A stretch of 6,111 nucleotides of DNA from Candidatus Omnitrophota bacterium (GCA_026387165.1 JAPLMG010000266.1:1-6111), one strand, 5' to 3'. Positions 1 through 4,977 are shown, numbered from the stretch's first letter. Numbers and translations: made by a program. The notes: a model not told the origin generated them from the letters alone.

Positions 1-51
1 ACCGCAGCACACGGCGAAAAAATTCAGGCCGTGAACAAAGACCTGGAGTAG
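1..51 (+). CDS. Possible 3' end of an upstream gene (last 16 codons)
   Basis: Reading from base 1 gives 16 codons ending at a TAG at 49-51, with C-terminal residues AHGEKIQAVNKDLE, a charged and ordinary-looking protein tail. Frame 2 closes at about base 34, and frame 3 stays open to about base 105. The choice of frame 1 therefore rests only on composition. Nothing about function can be said from 16 residues. If real, the gene ends about 100 bases before the symporter, and that gap holds a good promoter, so the two genes are probably separate transcription units. Confidence 0.35.
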   Translation, partial: TAAHGEKIQAVNKDLE

Positions 52-114
52 TGGCAGGAAGAATGTCCGCGGAGGCAACTACCCCGCAAGGTCCCTGCCT
101 GCTGTAGCTATGTC

Positions 115-143
115 TTGAAAATATCGCCCGATTTGTCTATAAT
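115..143 (+). promoter_or_regulatory. Sigma-70-type promoter of the symporter unit
   Basis: TTGAAA at 115-120 (four of six match TTGACA, including the TTGA core) is followed after exactly 17 bases by a perfect TATAAT at 138-143. This is the best promoter in the window. The expected transcription start, 6-8 bases past the -10 box, is at about 149-151, immediately before the symporter ATG at 152. The transcript would then have almost no leader. An AAGGG at 144-148 sits only 3 bases before the ATG, too close for a normal ribosome binding site, which fits leaderless initiation. Use of the promoter is inferred, not shown. Confidence 0.6.
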
Positions 144-151
144 AAGGGCCT

Positions 152-1708
152 ATGGCGAAGACGAGACAGGCGTGGGGGACGAGGTTTGGAGTCATAATGG
201 CCGTCGCGGGAAGCGCGATAGGGCTGGGGAACTTCCTCCGCTTTCCGGTGCAGGCCGCGTCGAATGGCGGCGGAGCCTTCATGATACCTTATTTCATCTC
301 GCTCTTCCTTCTCGGTATCCCGCTGATGTGGATAGAGTGGACCCTCGGACGATACGGCGGCGGTTTTGGACACGGCACGGCCCCCGGAATATTCCATACC
401 ATGTGGGAGAAGAATCGGTTCATAAAGTATTTCGGAGTCATAGGCATATTTGGGCCCCTCGTCATATTAATATATTACACCTATATAGAGTCCTGGACTC
501 TTGCTTACAGCTGGTTTGCCATTACCGGGAAATATGCCTCTGCCGCCACTGAAAGTTCGATGAAGTCGTTCTTGAGCGGATTCCAGGGGCTGGAGAAGAA
601 TAGCTACTTCTCAAACCTCATCCCGGCGTACACATTCTTCGTAATAACATTTTTGGCAAATATGGCGGTAATATATTACGGGATAAAAGGAGGGATAGAG
701 AAGCTCTGCAAGATCGCTATGCCGCTTCTTTTCATATGCGGCATAATAGTCATGGCGCGCGTACTTACTCTCGGAACACCCGATCCGGCCAGGAGCTCCT
801 GGAATACCGTTAACGGATTGGGATTTTTATGGAATCCCGATTTTTCCGCGCTTAAATCCGCCAAGGTATGGCTCGCGGCGGCAGGGCAGATATTCTTCAC
901 TTTAAGCGTGGGTATAGGTGTTATACTTACTTACGCAAGCTATCTCTCCAAAGGCGACGATGTCGTATTGTCAGGCCTCTCGGCCGTCAGCACAAACGAA
1001 TTCGCCGAGGTCATCATAGGCGGCAGCATAGTGATACCGGCTGCTTTCATCTTCTTCGGGCCGGCAGGCACAGAGGCCATAGCTAAAGGCGGCGCGTTCA
1101 ACCTGGGTTTTGTGACGATGCCGCTGATATTCGGCAAAGTTTTACATGGCGCCTTCTTCGGCAGTACTTGGTTCTTACTATTATTTCTCGCGGGAATAAC
1201 TTCTTCCGTATCGCTTGCCCAACCGGCGGTGGCTTTCATGGAAGATGAATTTAATATTTCTAGAAAGAAGGCGGTATCTATACTGGGCGCGGCATTTTTT
1301 GTATTATGCCAGCCGGCAATATTCTTTCTTGGCAAGGGAGTGGTCAACGAGCTCGATTTCTGGGGCGGGACATTCTGCCTGGTGCTTTTTGCCACGGTAG
1401 AGACCATTATCTTCGCATGGGTCTTCGGGGTGGAGCGCGCATGGAAAGAGATACATCACGGCGCCGATATGGCCATCCCTAAAATATACAAATTCATAAT
1501 AAAGTATGTAACTCCGCTCTTCCTTCTATTGATACTGGGGGCCTGGGCTTACCAGGAGTGGTGGTCCACGATACTAATGAAGAACGTTCCGGTATCAGAC
1601 AGGCCTTTCGTTCTCGGGACCCGGTTTGCCCTGATCGCTTTATTTATTATCTTGTCGATTTTAGTCAAGGTTGCGTGGAGGAAAAAGAGGAGGCCCGTAA
1701 AGGCATGA
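152..1708 (+). CDS. LeuT-type Na+:amino-acid symporter, NSS family (SLC6-like)
   Basis: This is a 518-aa polytopic inner-membrane transporter with about 12 helices that should import a neutral amino acid with Na+. It resembles Aquifex LeuT closely; numbering is identical through helix 3. The helix-1 signature GLGNFLRFP (24-32) and helix-2 text IPLMWIEW (56-63) are present. Aligning to LeuT from memory, the Na1 ligands map to A22, N27, T250 and N282, and the Na2 ligands to G20, I23, A347, T350 and S351. The substrate tyrosine is Y108, the outer gate R30/D402 and the inner gate R5/D365. E286 matches LeuT Glu290, which makes that protein chloride-independent. Pocket differences are S21 (LeuT Asn21) and I255 (LeuT Phe259), so the exact substrate may differ from leucine. 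The start at 152 is chosen because the conserved W8-G-T-R-F segment precedes the alternative ATG at 197. The stop overlaps the next gene. Confidence 0.95.
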   Translation: MAKTRQAWGTRFGVIMAVAGSAIGLGNFLRFPVQAASNGGGAFMIPYFISLFLLGIPLMWIEWTLGRYGGGFGHGTAPGIFHTMWEKNRFIKYFGVIGIFGPLVILIYYTYIESWTLAYSWFAITGKYASAATESSMKSFLSGFQGLEKNSYFSNLIPAYTFFVITFLANMAVIYYGIKGGIEKLCKIAMPLLFICGIIVMARVLTLGTPDPARSSWNTVNGLGFLWNPDFSALKSAKVWLAAAGQIFFTLSVGIGVILTYASYLSKGDDVVLSGLSAVSTNEFAEVIIGGSIVIPAAFIFFGPAGTEAIAKGGAFNLGFVTMPLIFGKVLHGAFFGSTWFLLLFLAGITSSVSLAQPAVAFMEDEFNISRKKAVSILGAAFFVLCQPAIFFLGKGVVNELDFWGGTFCLVLFATVETIIFAWVFGVERAWKEIHHGADMAIPKIYKFIIKYVTPLFLLLILGAWAYQEWWSTILMKNVPVSDRPFVLGTRFALIALFIILSILVKVAWRKKRRPVKA

Positions 1709-1809
1709 GGACCTCAGGCTGGATATTTCTGGTGCTTTCATGGGCTTTCATCTCGGCCCTCACCACGTTCTGTTTCTACAAGGTATTTACGAAGAAGAAG
1801 ATAGAATAA
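1705..1809 (+). CDS. 34-aa single-helix protein, MetS-like NSS transporter small subunit
   Basis: The ATG at 1705 shares ATGA with the symporter stop (1706-1708), and GAGGAGG at 1687-1693 gives a strong ribosome binding site 11 bases upstream. The 34 residues form one hydrophobic helix (about W6-F24) with Trp, Ser and Thr inside it, and a lysine-rich end (KVFTKKKIE) that should stay cytoplasmic. Known background: some bacterial NSS transporters, such as Corynebacterium MetP, are followed by a tiny MetS subunit needed for transport. Position, size, topology and the pattern GWIFLVLSWAFISA fit that family. The overlap predicts translational coupling and a fixed ratio with the symporter. The frame is open further upstream, but those codons lie inside the symporter. 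Partnership is inferred from context. Confidence 0.8.
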   Translation: MRTSGWIFLVLSWAFISALTTFCFYKVFTKKKIE

Positions 1810-1862
1810 AAATTTTTTTGCATCAAGCGGACGACGGGACATGGTGTCCGCCTTCCGCTGAC

Positions 1863-1891
1863 GCATATTGGCATTGGGCATGCCAATATGC
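1863..1891. repeat. Perfect 12-bp hairpin with 5-base loop
   Basis: Bases 1863-1874 (GCATATTGGCAT) and 1880-1891 (ATGCCAATATGC) are exact reverse complements around the loop TGGGC. No T-run follows on either strand, so it does not read as an intrinsic terminator. It lies 54 bases past the small-subunit stop and could protect the 3' end of that mRNA or be part of a dispersed repeat. Confidence 0.8.
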
Positions 1892-1895
1892 TATG

Positions 1896-1991
1896 TAAAA
1901 ATTCTGACAAAAATTCAGCCCTAAGAGTTATTATAGCGTCGTTGGTCGTCTGAATTTTTTTCTAAATCGCCATAAGGTGTCAGAATTTTTA
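1896..1991. repeat. Nested AT-rich inverted repeats
   Basis: The outer arms are a perfect 13-bp inverted repeat (1896-1908, TAAAAATTCTGAC, with 1979-1991). The inner arms are a perfect 10-bp pair (1909-1918, AAAAATTCAG, with 1950-1959). On the left the two arm types lie head to tail with no gap, and on the right they are 19 bases apart. The inner loop is 31 bases. The arrangement resembles the ends of a small non-autonomous element or two related repeat copies facing each other. No protein is encoded between the arms. Confidence 0.75.
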
Positions 1992-2071
1992 ACATCAGCG
2001 TCAGGCTGGGACACCAGGTCCCGCCTACGACAAGTAGGAAAAATTTTTACTGGTAGGCCAGGGTGGGTAGG

Positions 2072-2110
2072 AGGGGTCAGGCGCTTTTTAGGGGTAAGCC
2101 TGGCACCTTT
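2072..2110. repeat. Imperfect direct repeat of an AGGGGT.AG.C motif
   Basis: AGGGGTCAGGC at 2072-2082 recurs as AGGGGTAAGCC at 2090-2100, 18 bases on, and each copy leads into a short T-run (CTTTTT, CCTTTT). The two halves can also pair as CAGGC/GCCTG (2078-2082/2098-2102). Motifs of this style occur in REP-type repeats mobilised by Y1 (RAYT) transposases, but no transposase is present here and the family link is from memory only. It ends about 20 bases before the 80-aa gene. Confidence 0.45.
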
Positions 2111-2117
2111 TGACTGA

Positions 2118-2123
2118 AAGGAG
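2118..2123 (+). promoter_or_regulatory. Strong ribosome binding site of the 80-aa gene
   Basis: AAGGAG at 2118-2123 lies 6 bases before the ATG at 2130. This nearly ideal Shine-Dalgarno is the main evidence that the small low-GC frame is translated. No clear -35/-10 pair was seen between the repeats and this site. Confidence 0.75.
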
Positions 2124-2129
2124 AACGAA

Positions 2130-2372
2130 ATGAGAACAGTAAGTGGTATTATTCTTGTTACTTTAGGTCTAATTGTTTTAAGATTTGGCGGTAAACAATT
2201 TGGCAAATATGGGCGTATTTCAAAAGTTATTTTTAGCCCTTCAGTAACAGAAATCGGCAGTAAGATTAATATAGTTGGAAAGAAAATGATGCAATGGACG
2301 ATGGGCCTATTACTTATTTATTTTGGAATTGTCTTTATCTTTAATAAACTTAATTGGATAGGGTATAAATAA
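2130..2372 (+). CDS. 80-aa two-helix membrane protein of unknown function, low GC
   Basis: I do not recognise this protein. Helix 1 spans about residues 5-18 (SGIILVTLGLIVLR) and helix 2 about 54-71 (MQWTMGLLLIYFGIVFIF). They are joined by a basic, glycine-containing loop (FGGKQFGKYGRISK) and a segment with paired Gly/Lys residues (GSKINIVGKK), and the protein ends in WIGYK. The loop charge suggests both termini face outward or the loop faces the cytoplasm. It resembles small membrane proteins such as DUF-type or immunity-like proteins only in general form. By hand count the gene has about 73 G+C in 243 bases (30%), against about 50% in a sampled piece of rlmN, and its codons favour TTA, ATT and AAA. 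With repeats on both sides, acquisition by transfer is likely. A strong ribosome binding site supports translation from 2130. Confidence 0.7.
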   Translation: MRTVSGIILVTLGLIVLRFGGKQFGKYGRISKVIFSPSVTEIGSKINIVGKKMMQWTMGLLLIYFGIVFIFNKLNWIGYK

Positions 2373-2471
2373 AAGTTGTAGCTAGGCCTTGAGATTTTGG
2401 AAAGATTTTATGGCGCGGACGGCCATAAGAGACCTGTAAACTTAAAACTAAGTTATGGGAGCACAATAAAA

Positions 2472-2576
2472 ATGTTAGGTCTTTTGAGAAGGATAAAAAC
2501 GGTTATATATAACAATTTTTTGATATTTAAAAGAACCGAGGATGTCCGCTATAGTAGACTGCTATATTGCGGATAG
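2472..2576 (+). pseudogene. Doubtful 34-codon frame, possibly a truncated gene start
   Basis: The ATG at 2472 is preceded by GGGAG at 2457-2461 (10-base spacing). It opens 34 codons beginning MLGLLRRIKTVIYNN and closing at a TAG in 2574-2576. The first 23 residues look like the basic, aromatic start of a real protein. The last part lies inside the imperfect palindrome 2545-2573, as if a repeat had landed in a gene and ended its frame. No homologous continuation was seen downstream. It may equally be chance in an AT-rich stretch. Confidence 0.2.
2545..2573. repeat. Imperfect palindrome TCCGCTATAG ... CTATA-TT-GCGGA
   Basis: TCCGCTATAG (2545-2554) pairs with CTATA (2562-2566) plus GCGGA (2569-2573), leaving a two-base TT bulge and a 7-base loop. 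It marks the point where composition changes from AT-rich to GC-rich. No T-run follows. Confidence 0.55.
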
Positions 2577-2591
2577 ATAAATCATAGGCGG

Positions 2592-2629
2592 CCCCGCCGA
2601 AGGCGGGGTGAGGGCCCTTCCATGGGCCC
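2592..2629. repeat. Tandem GC-rich hairpins
   Basis: CCCCGCC/GGCGGGG (2592-2598/2602-2608) closes on a GAA loop. GGGCCC (2612-2617) can pair with the identical palindrome at 2624-2629 across a 6-base loop. The pair resembles dispersed palindromic elements of the CCCGCC...GGCGGG type; no T-tract follows, so they are not standard terminators. Confidence 0.6.
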
Positions 2630-2673
2630 GAGTTCCGCAGGTTCCCGTTTTTATCCTGAACAAAAGACCGACC

Positions 2674-2706
2674 CCGCCGCTTATCCCGCCAAAAGCGGGA
2701 TGGCGG
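2674..2706. repeat. GC-rich palindrome, 7+5 bp stem
   Basis: ATCCCGC (2683-2689) pairs with GCGGGAT (2695-2701) around the loop CAAAA. An outer helix, CCGCC (2674-2678) with GGCGG (2702-2706), stacks below it across a one-sided 4-base bulge. It shares the CCGCC/GGCGG theme with the hairpin at 2592-2608, suggesting related repeat units about 80 bases apart. Confidence 0.65.
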
Positions 2707-2770
2707 AGGAACATTTTTCTTATAAGATTTTTATCATATTTGTGCGGACATAACGAAAGTTTTAGGTTTA

Positions 2771-2841
2771 GAGATTGCTTCGTCGCTGTGCCATGCACCT
2801 GAATGAAGTGAATGGTGCATGGTTTCGCTCCTCGCAATGAC
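2771..2841. repeat. REP-like repeat with an inner 9-bp hairpin
   Basis: The element begins GAGATTGCTTCGTCGCT (2771-2787) and ends CGCTCCTCGCAATGAC (2826-2841), with short outer arms ATTGC/GCAAT (2774-2778/2834-2838). I remember this pair of ends as a dispersed intergenic repeat in many unrelated bacterial genomes; that recall is unverified. Between the ends lies an exact inverted repeat CCATGCACC/GGTGCATGG (2791-2799/2814-2822) with a 14-base loop. The element stops 44 bases before rlmN. Confidence 0.65.
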
Positions 2842-2885
2842 GAGTTGAAAGGCGGCAGGAAGCGTAAAAATTACGGAAGCCGATA

Positions 2886-3917
2886 ATGAGTAAGATCGAT
2901 ATAAAGAATATTTCGCTTGATGAGCTGATAAAAGAACTTGTCGGGATAGGCGAGAAGCCATACAGGGCCGCTCAAATATTCAGATGGCTCTATAGATCCG
3001 GCGTGCGCTCATTCGACGAAATGACGGATCTTAACAAGGAGCTGCGCGAAAAGCTGAAAGAGAAGTTTCACATCACAAAGATCGTCGCCCTGGATTCAAA
3101 GCGCTCTCTTATAGACGGTACCACGAAATATCTGCTTAAATTGGAGGACTCGCACACTATAGAGGCGGTGCTTCTGCCGGAGGATGAGAGGACGACGCTC
3201 TGCCTCTCATCGCAGGTTGGCTGCAAGTTCGGATGCTCTTTCTGCGCCAGCGCGCCCTTCGGATTCGTCCGCAACCTTAAAGCCTCGGAGATATTAGATG
3301 AAGTTCTCTTTATAAGAAGCCATAATCCTGGCCGCTCGATAACGAATATTGTATTTATGGGAATAGGAGAGCCGTTAGATAATTACAATAACGTGATGAG
3401 GGCGATAAGGGTATTGAATGATGAAGACGCCTTTAAGATAGGCGCGCGCAAGATAACGATATCTACGTGTGGGATAATTCCCGGCATGGAGAAGCTGGCC
3501 GGCGAAAAGATGCAGATAGAGCTCTCCGTATCTTTGCATTCGCCTGACGATAAAATACGGTCCAAGCTCGTCCCTATAAACAAGAGATATCCGCTGAATG
3601 AGCTCATAGCTGCCTGTAGGGATTACACCGGGCAGACCAAGAGGATAATAACATTCGAATATATACTGATAAAAGGAGTAAACGCTTCGGAGGGCGACGC
3701 ATTCAAGCTGGCTAAGCTCCTGGCCGGGCTTAATTGCAAGGTGAATTTAATATCCTATAATCAGATCAAGGCTAAAGGTTACGAGGCCCCTACGACAGAG
3801 AGTGTAAAGAATTTTTTCAGGACGCTGAAGAGCCGCGGGATAAATGTGATACTGCGCAAGTCGAAGGGCGAGGATATAGATGCCGGCTGCGGGCAGCTGA
3901 GGATATCCAGGCTATGA
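2886..3917 (+). CDS. rlmN: RlmN: dual-specificity 23S rRNA A2503 / tRNA A37 C2-methyltransferase
   Basis: This cytoplasmic radical-SAM enzyme methylates C2 of adenosine 2503 in 23S rRNA, and in many bacteria A37 of some tRNAs, helping translational accuracy at the peptidyl-transferase centre. Its 343 aa are a usual length. The N-terminal RNA-binding part has EKPYRAAQIFRWLY (23-36). The radical-SAM cluster is C113-x3-C117-x2-C120. The second reactive cysteine is C335 in DAGCGQL (E. coli Cys355, the methyl carrier), and C106 in TTLCLSSQVGC matches E. coli Cys118. E93 is the putative proton acceptor. Further family motifs are MGIGEPLDNY (158-167), ARKITISTCG (187-196) and SVSLHSPDDKIRSKLVPIN (214-232). 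The start at 2886 has GGAAG at 2875-2879, 6 bases upstream. It stands alone, 109 bases before the PEGA gene. Cfr, the related C8 methylase, is much less likely given the housekeeping context and full RlmN motifs. Confidence 0.96.
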   Translation: MSKIDIKNISLDELIKELVGIGEKPYRAAQIFRWLYRSGVRSFDEMTDLNKELREKLKEKFHITKIVALDSKRSLIDGTTKYLLKLEDSHTIEAVLLPEDERTTLCLSSQVGCKFGCSFCASAPFGFVRNLKASEILDEVLFIRSHNPGRSITNIVFMGIGEPLDNYNNVMRAIRVLNDEDAFKIGARKITISTCGIIPGMEKLAGEKMQIELSVSLHSPDDKIRSKLVPINKRYPLNELIAACRDYTGQTKRIITFEYILIKGVNASEGDAFKLAKLLAGLNCKVNLISYNQIKAKGYEAPTTESVKNFFRTLKSRGINVILRKSKGEDIDAGCGQLRISRL

Positions 3918-3932
3918 ACCCCGCACCTTTGG

Positions 3933-3948
3933 CGCATAACCGTATGCG
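3933..3948. other. Small hairpin after rlmN
   Basis: CGCATA (3933-3938) pairs with TATGCG (3943-3948) around ACCG, 15 bases past the rlmN stop. The next bases (GCAAGATTATAAA) lack a T-run, so it is at best a weak or non-canonical 3' end. Confidence 0.4.
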
Positions 3949-3983
3949 GCAAGATTATAAATGGAACTGGTAAATAAACAAAA

Positions 3984-4022
3984 TATTATAGGCAAGAAAA
4001 AACAATAAACTTGCCAAAGGAG
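3984..4022 (+). promoter_or_regulatory. Leader of the PEGA operon: weak -10, hairpin and ribosome binding site
   Basis: TATTAT at 3984-3989 could be a -10 box, but no good -35 lies 16-18 bases upstream. A hairpin GGCAAG/CTTGCC (3991-3996/4010-4015, 13-base A-rich loop) directly abuts AAAGGAG (4016-4022), the ribosome binding site 4 bases before the ATG at 4027. The ribosome binding site is solid; the promoter is only possible. The hairpin's position could affect ribosome access. Confidence 0.4.
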
Positions 4023-4026
4023 CGGG

Positions 4027-4977
4027 ATGAATAAAAGCGATATTATAATAAGGCATATTGCATTCTTCTTTTCGCTCGCTTTATACCTGACACTGCTGCC
4101 TATAATACTCTCCTACTCCCTCGGCTATCACATAGATTTTCACAAGCTCATAATATACAAGACGGGTATATTATCTTTGAGGAGCACGCCGTCAGGCGCG
4201 TCCATTTATATAAACGGTAAGCTAATACCGGATATCACACCCGCCAGGATAGAGGAGCTGAGGCCCGGTACTTATTTCATAGAGATAAAGAAAGAGGGCC
4301 TCTTTCCGTGGCAGAAGGATCTGGCTGTCCGGCCGAATATGGTTACCCGTGCGGAGAATATACTGCTGTTTCCTACGCTGCAGGTTACGGAGAAGGTGAG
4401 CGACCGTGAAACGGATAATTTCTTTATACCCGACGACAGGAGCCAGGTATATTATATGACGAAGTCCGGCCTCTACAAGTCGAATATTGACGGGACGAAC
4501 CCAAAGAAGCTTTCGTCTTATTCCCAGTGGCCTTCCGATATTATAGGTAAGAAGCTCTCCCCTGACGGAAAGAAGCTCCTCTATTTTAATGAAAACGGCA
4601 TATGGATCATCTACCTGAACGGCCTAAAATTAACAAAAGACGGCGATGCCGCGGAAGTAGAAGAAGTGTTAAAGGGCCCGAATATCATAAAGGATGTATT
4701 CTGGCATTCGGGCTCTAACCATATAATCTTTGTGGCCGGCAGAGATATAGATGTGCTGGAGATAGGAAAGGGAGGCGGCAAAAATATAGTGACGCTCAAT
4801 AAGTGCGGCAGGCAGCCTCAAGGCGTATACTACGACGCATATAACGACTCGCTCTATTTTAATGATTCTCCCGCAGGCAAGAGCAATCTCTACAGGCTTG
4901 ATCTGAAGGAGAAGTTTTTCGGAAAACTTATGGAACGCATCAAGAAGGAATTCGACATCATATATGACCAGAAATGA
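4027..4977 (+). CDS. Membrane-anchored PEGA-domain protein with beta-propeller-like repeats
   Basis: The 316-aa protein has an N-terminal membrane helix (about 9-31, rich in Phe, Leu, Ile and Pro) with no obvious cleavage site, so it is probably an anchor placing the rest outside the cytoplasm. A PEGA domain follows (about 47-117): the core STPSGASIYINGK (53-65), ITPARIEELRPGTYFIEI (70-87) and GLFPWQKDLAV (91-101). PEGA domains are small beta-sandwiches found in surface and envelope proteins. The remainder holds about four degenerate TolB/PD40-like repeats, for example DRSQVYYMTKSGLYKSNIDG (137-156), LSPDGKKLLYFNENGIWIIY (177-196), FWHSGSNHIIFVAGRDIDVL (225-244) and YNDSLYF (272-278). Four blades are too few for a closed propeller, so others may be undetected or it may pair with a partner. 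AAAGGAG 4 bases upstream fixes the start. It overlaps the glycosyltransferase gene by 14 bases, hinting at a joint envelope role. Exact function is unknown. Confidence 0.85.
   Translation: MNKSDIIIRHIAFFFSLALYLTLLPIILSYSLGYHIDFHKLIIYKTGILSLRSTPSGASIYINGKLIPDITPARIEELRPGTYFIEIKKEGLFPWQKDLAVRPNMVTRAENILLFPTLQVTEKVSDRETDNFFIPDDRSQVYYMTKSGLYKSNIDGTNPKKLSSYSQWPSDIIGKKLSPDGKKLLYFNENGIWIIYLNGLKLTKDGDAAEVEEVLKGPNIIKDVFWHSGSNHIIFVAGRDIDVLEIGKGGGKNIVTLNKCGRQPQGVYYDAYNDSLYFNDSPAGKSNLYRLDLKEKFFGKLMERIKKEFDIIYDQK

Larger units (their letters stand above)
1810..2129. other. 320-base non-coding stretch with REP-like inverted repeats
   Basis: No credible gene is seen on either strand. The stretch starts with an A5T7 run lacking a GC stem, then carries several separate palindromes: GCGGAC/GTCCGC (1827-1832/1846-1851), a 12-bp hairpin (1863-1891), nested AT-rich inverted repeats (1896-1991), GGGAC/GTCCC (2008-2012/2018-2022), CCTAC/GTAGG around 2024-2037, and an AGGGGT-containing duplication (2072-2110). 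Stacked palindromes without an enclosing gene suggest fossil REP or MITE-type elements rather than one RNA. An open frame on the minus strand (1931-2206) is rich in Pro, Arg and Lys, covers the repeats and looks accidental. Confidence 0.7.
2373..2885. other. 513-base intergenic mosaic of hairpins and repeats
   Basis: The first part (to about 2530) is AT-rich like the gene before it and holds a 7-bp hairpin TTATGGC/GCCATAA (2408-2414/2422-2428) and the weak palindrome GTTATATATAAC (2502-2513) followed by six T, a poor terminator candidate. From about 2545 the composition switches to GC-rich palindromes (2545-2573, 2592-2608, 2612-2629, 2674-2706) and a REP-like repeat (2771-2841). Open frames on either strand here read through the palindromes and show no family resemblance. 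One doubtful short frame, 2472-2576, is listed separately. No convincing promoter for rlmN was found. Confidence 0.7.

Noticed and set aside
53..99. Possible riboswitch or terminator closed by GGCAGG/CCTGCC (53-58/94-99)
   Set aside because: The 35-base interior matches no riboswitch core I know, no T-run follows, and the strong promoter at 115-143 lies downstream, so it would not be in the symporter mRNA.
940..1407. 155-codon minus-strand frame inside the symporter
   Set aside because: Antisense shadow of a gene with full LeuT motifs; the product has no membrane or enzyme features and no start signal.
1808..1819. A/T run after the small-subunit stop as a terminator
   Set aside because: The T-run comes before the hairpins rather than after one, and no GC-rich stem precedes it.
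1931..2206. 91-codon minus-strand frame
   Set aside because: Rich in Pro, Arg and Lys, reads straight through inverted repeats and antisense to the start of the better-supported 80-aa gene, with no recognisable domain.
2502..2521. GTTATATATAAC plus six T as an intrinsic terminator for the 80-aa gene
   Set aside because: The stem is at most 4-5 A/T-rich pairs with almost no loop, and it lies 130 bases past the stop; too weak to list as a terminator.
2562..2837. 91-codon minus-strand and 64-codon plus-strand frames in the repeat mosaic
   Set aside because: Both are built from the palindromes themselves, with low-complexity Pro/Gly/Arg text and no ribosome binding site or family resemblance.
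2845..2873. Promoter for rlmN using TTGAAA at 2845-2850
   Set aside because: At 17-base spacing the -10 position reads AAATTA; a TAAAAA box occurs only at 14-base spacing. Not good enough to call.
1810..2885. CRISPR array or toxin-antitoxin pair in the repeat-rich interval
   Set aside because: Repeats are palindromes of different sequence without regular spacers, and the 80-aa membrane protein has no partner frame with DNA-binding or nuclease features.
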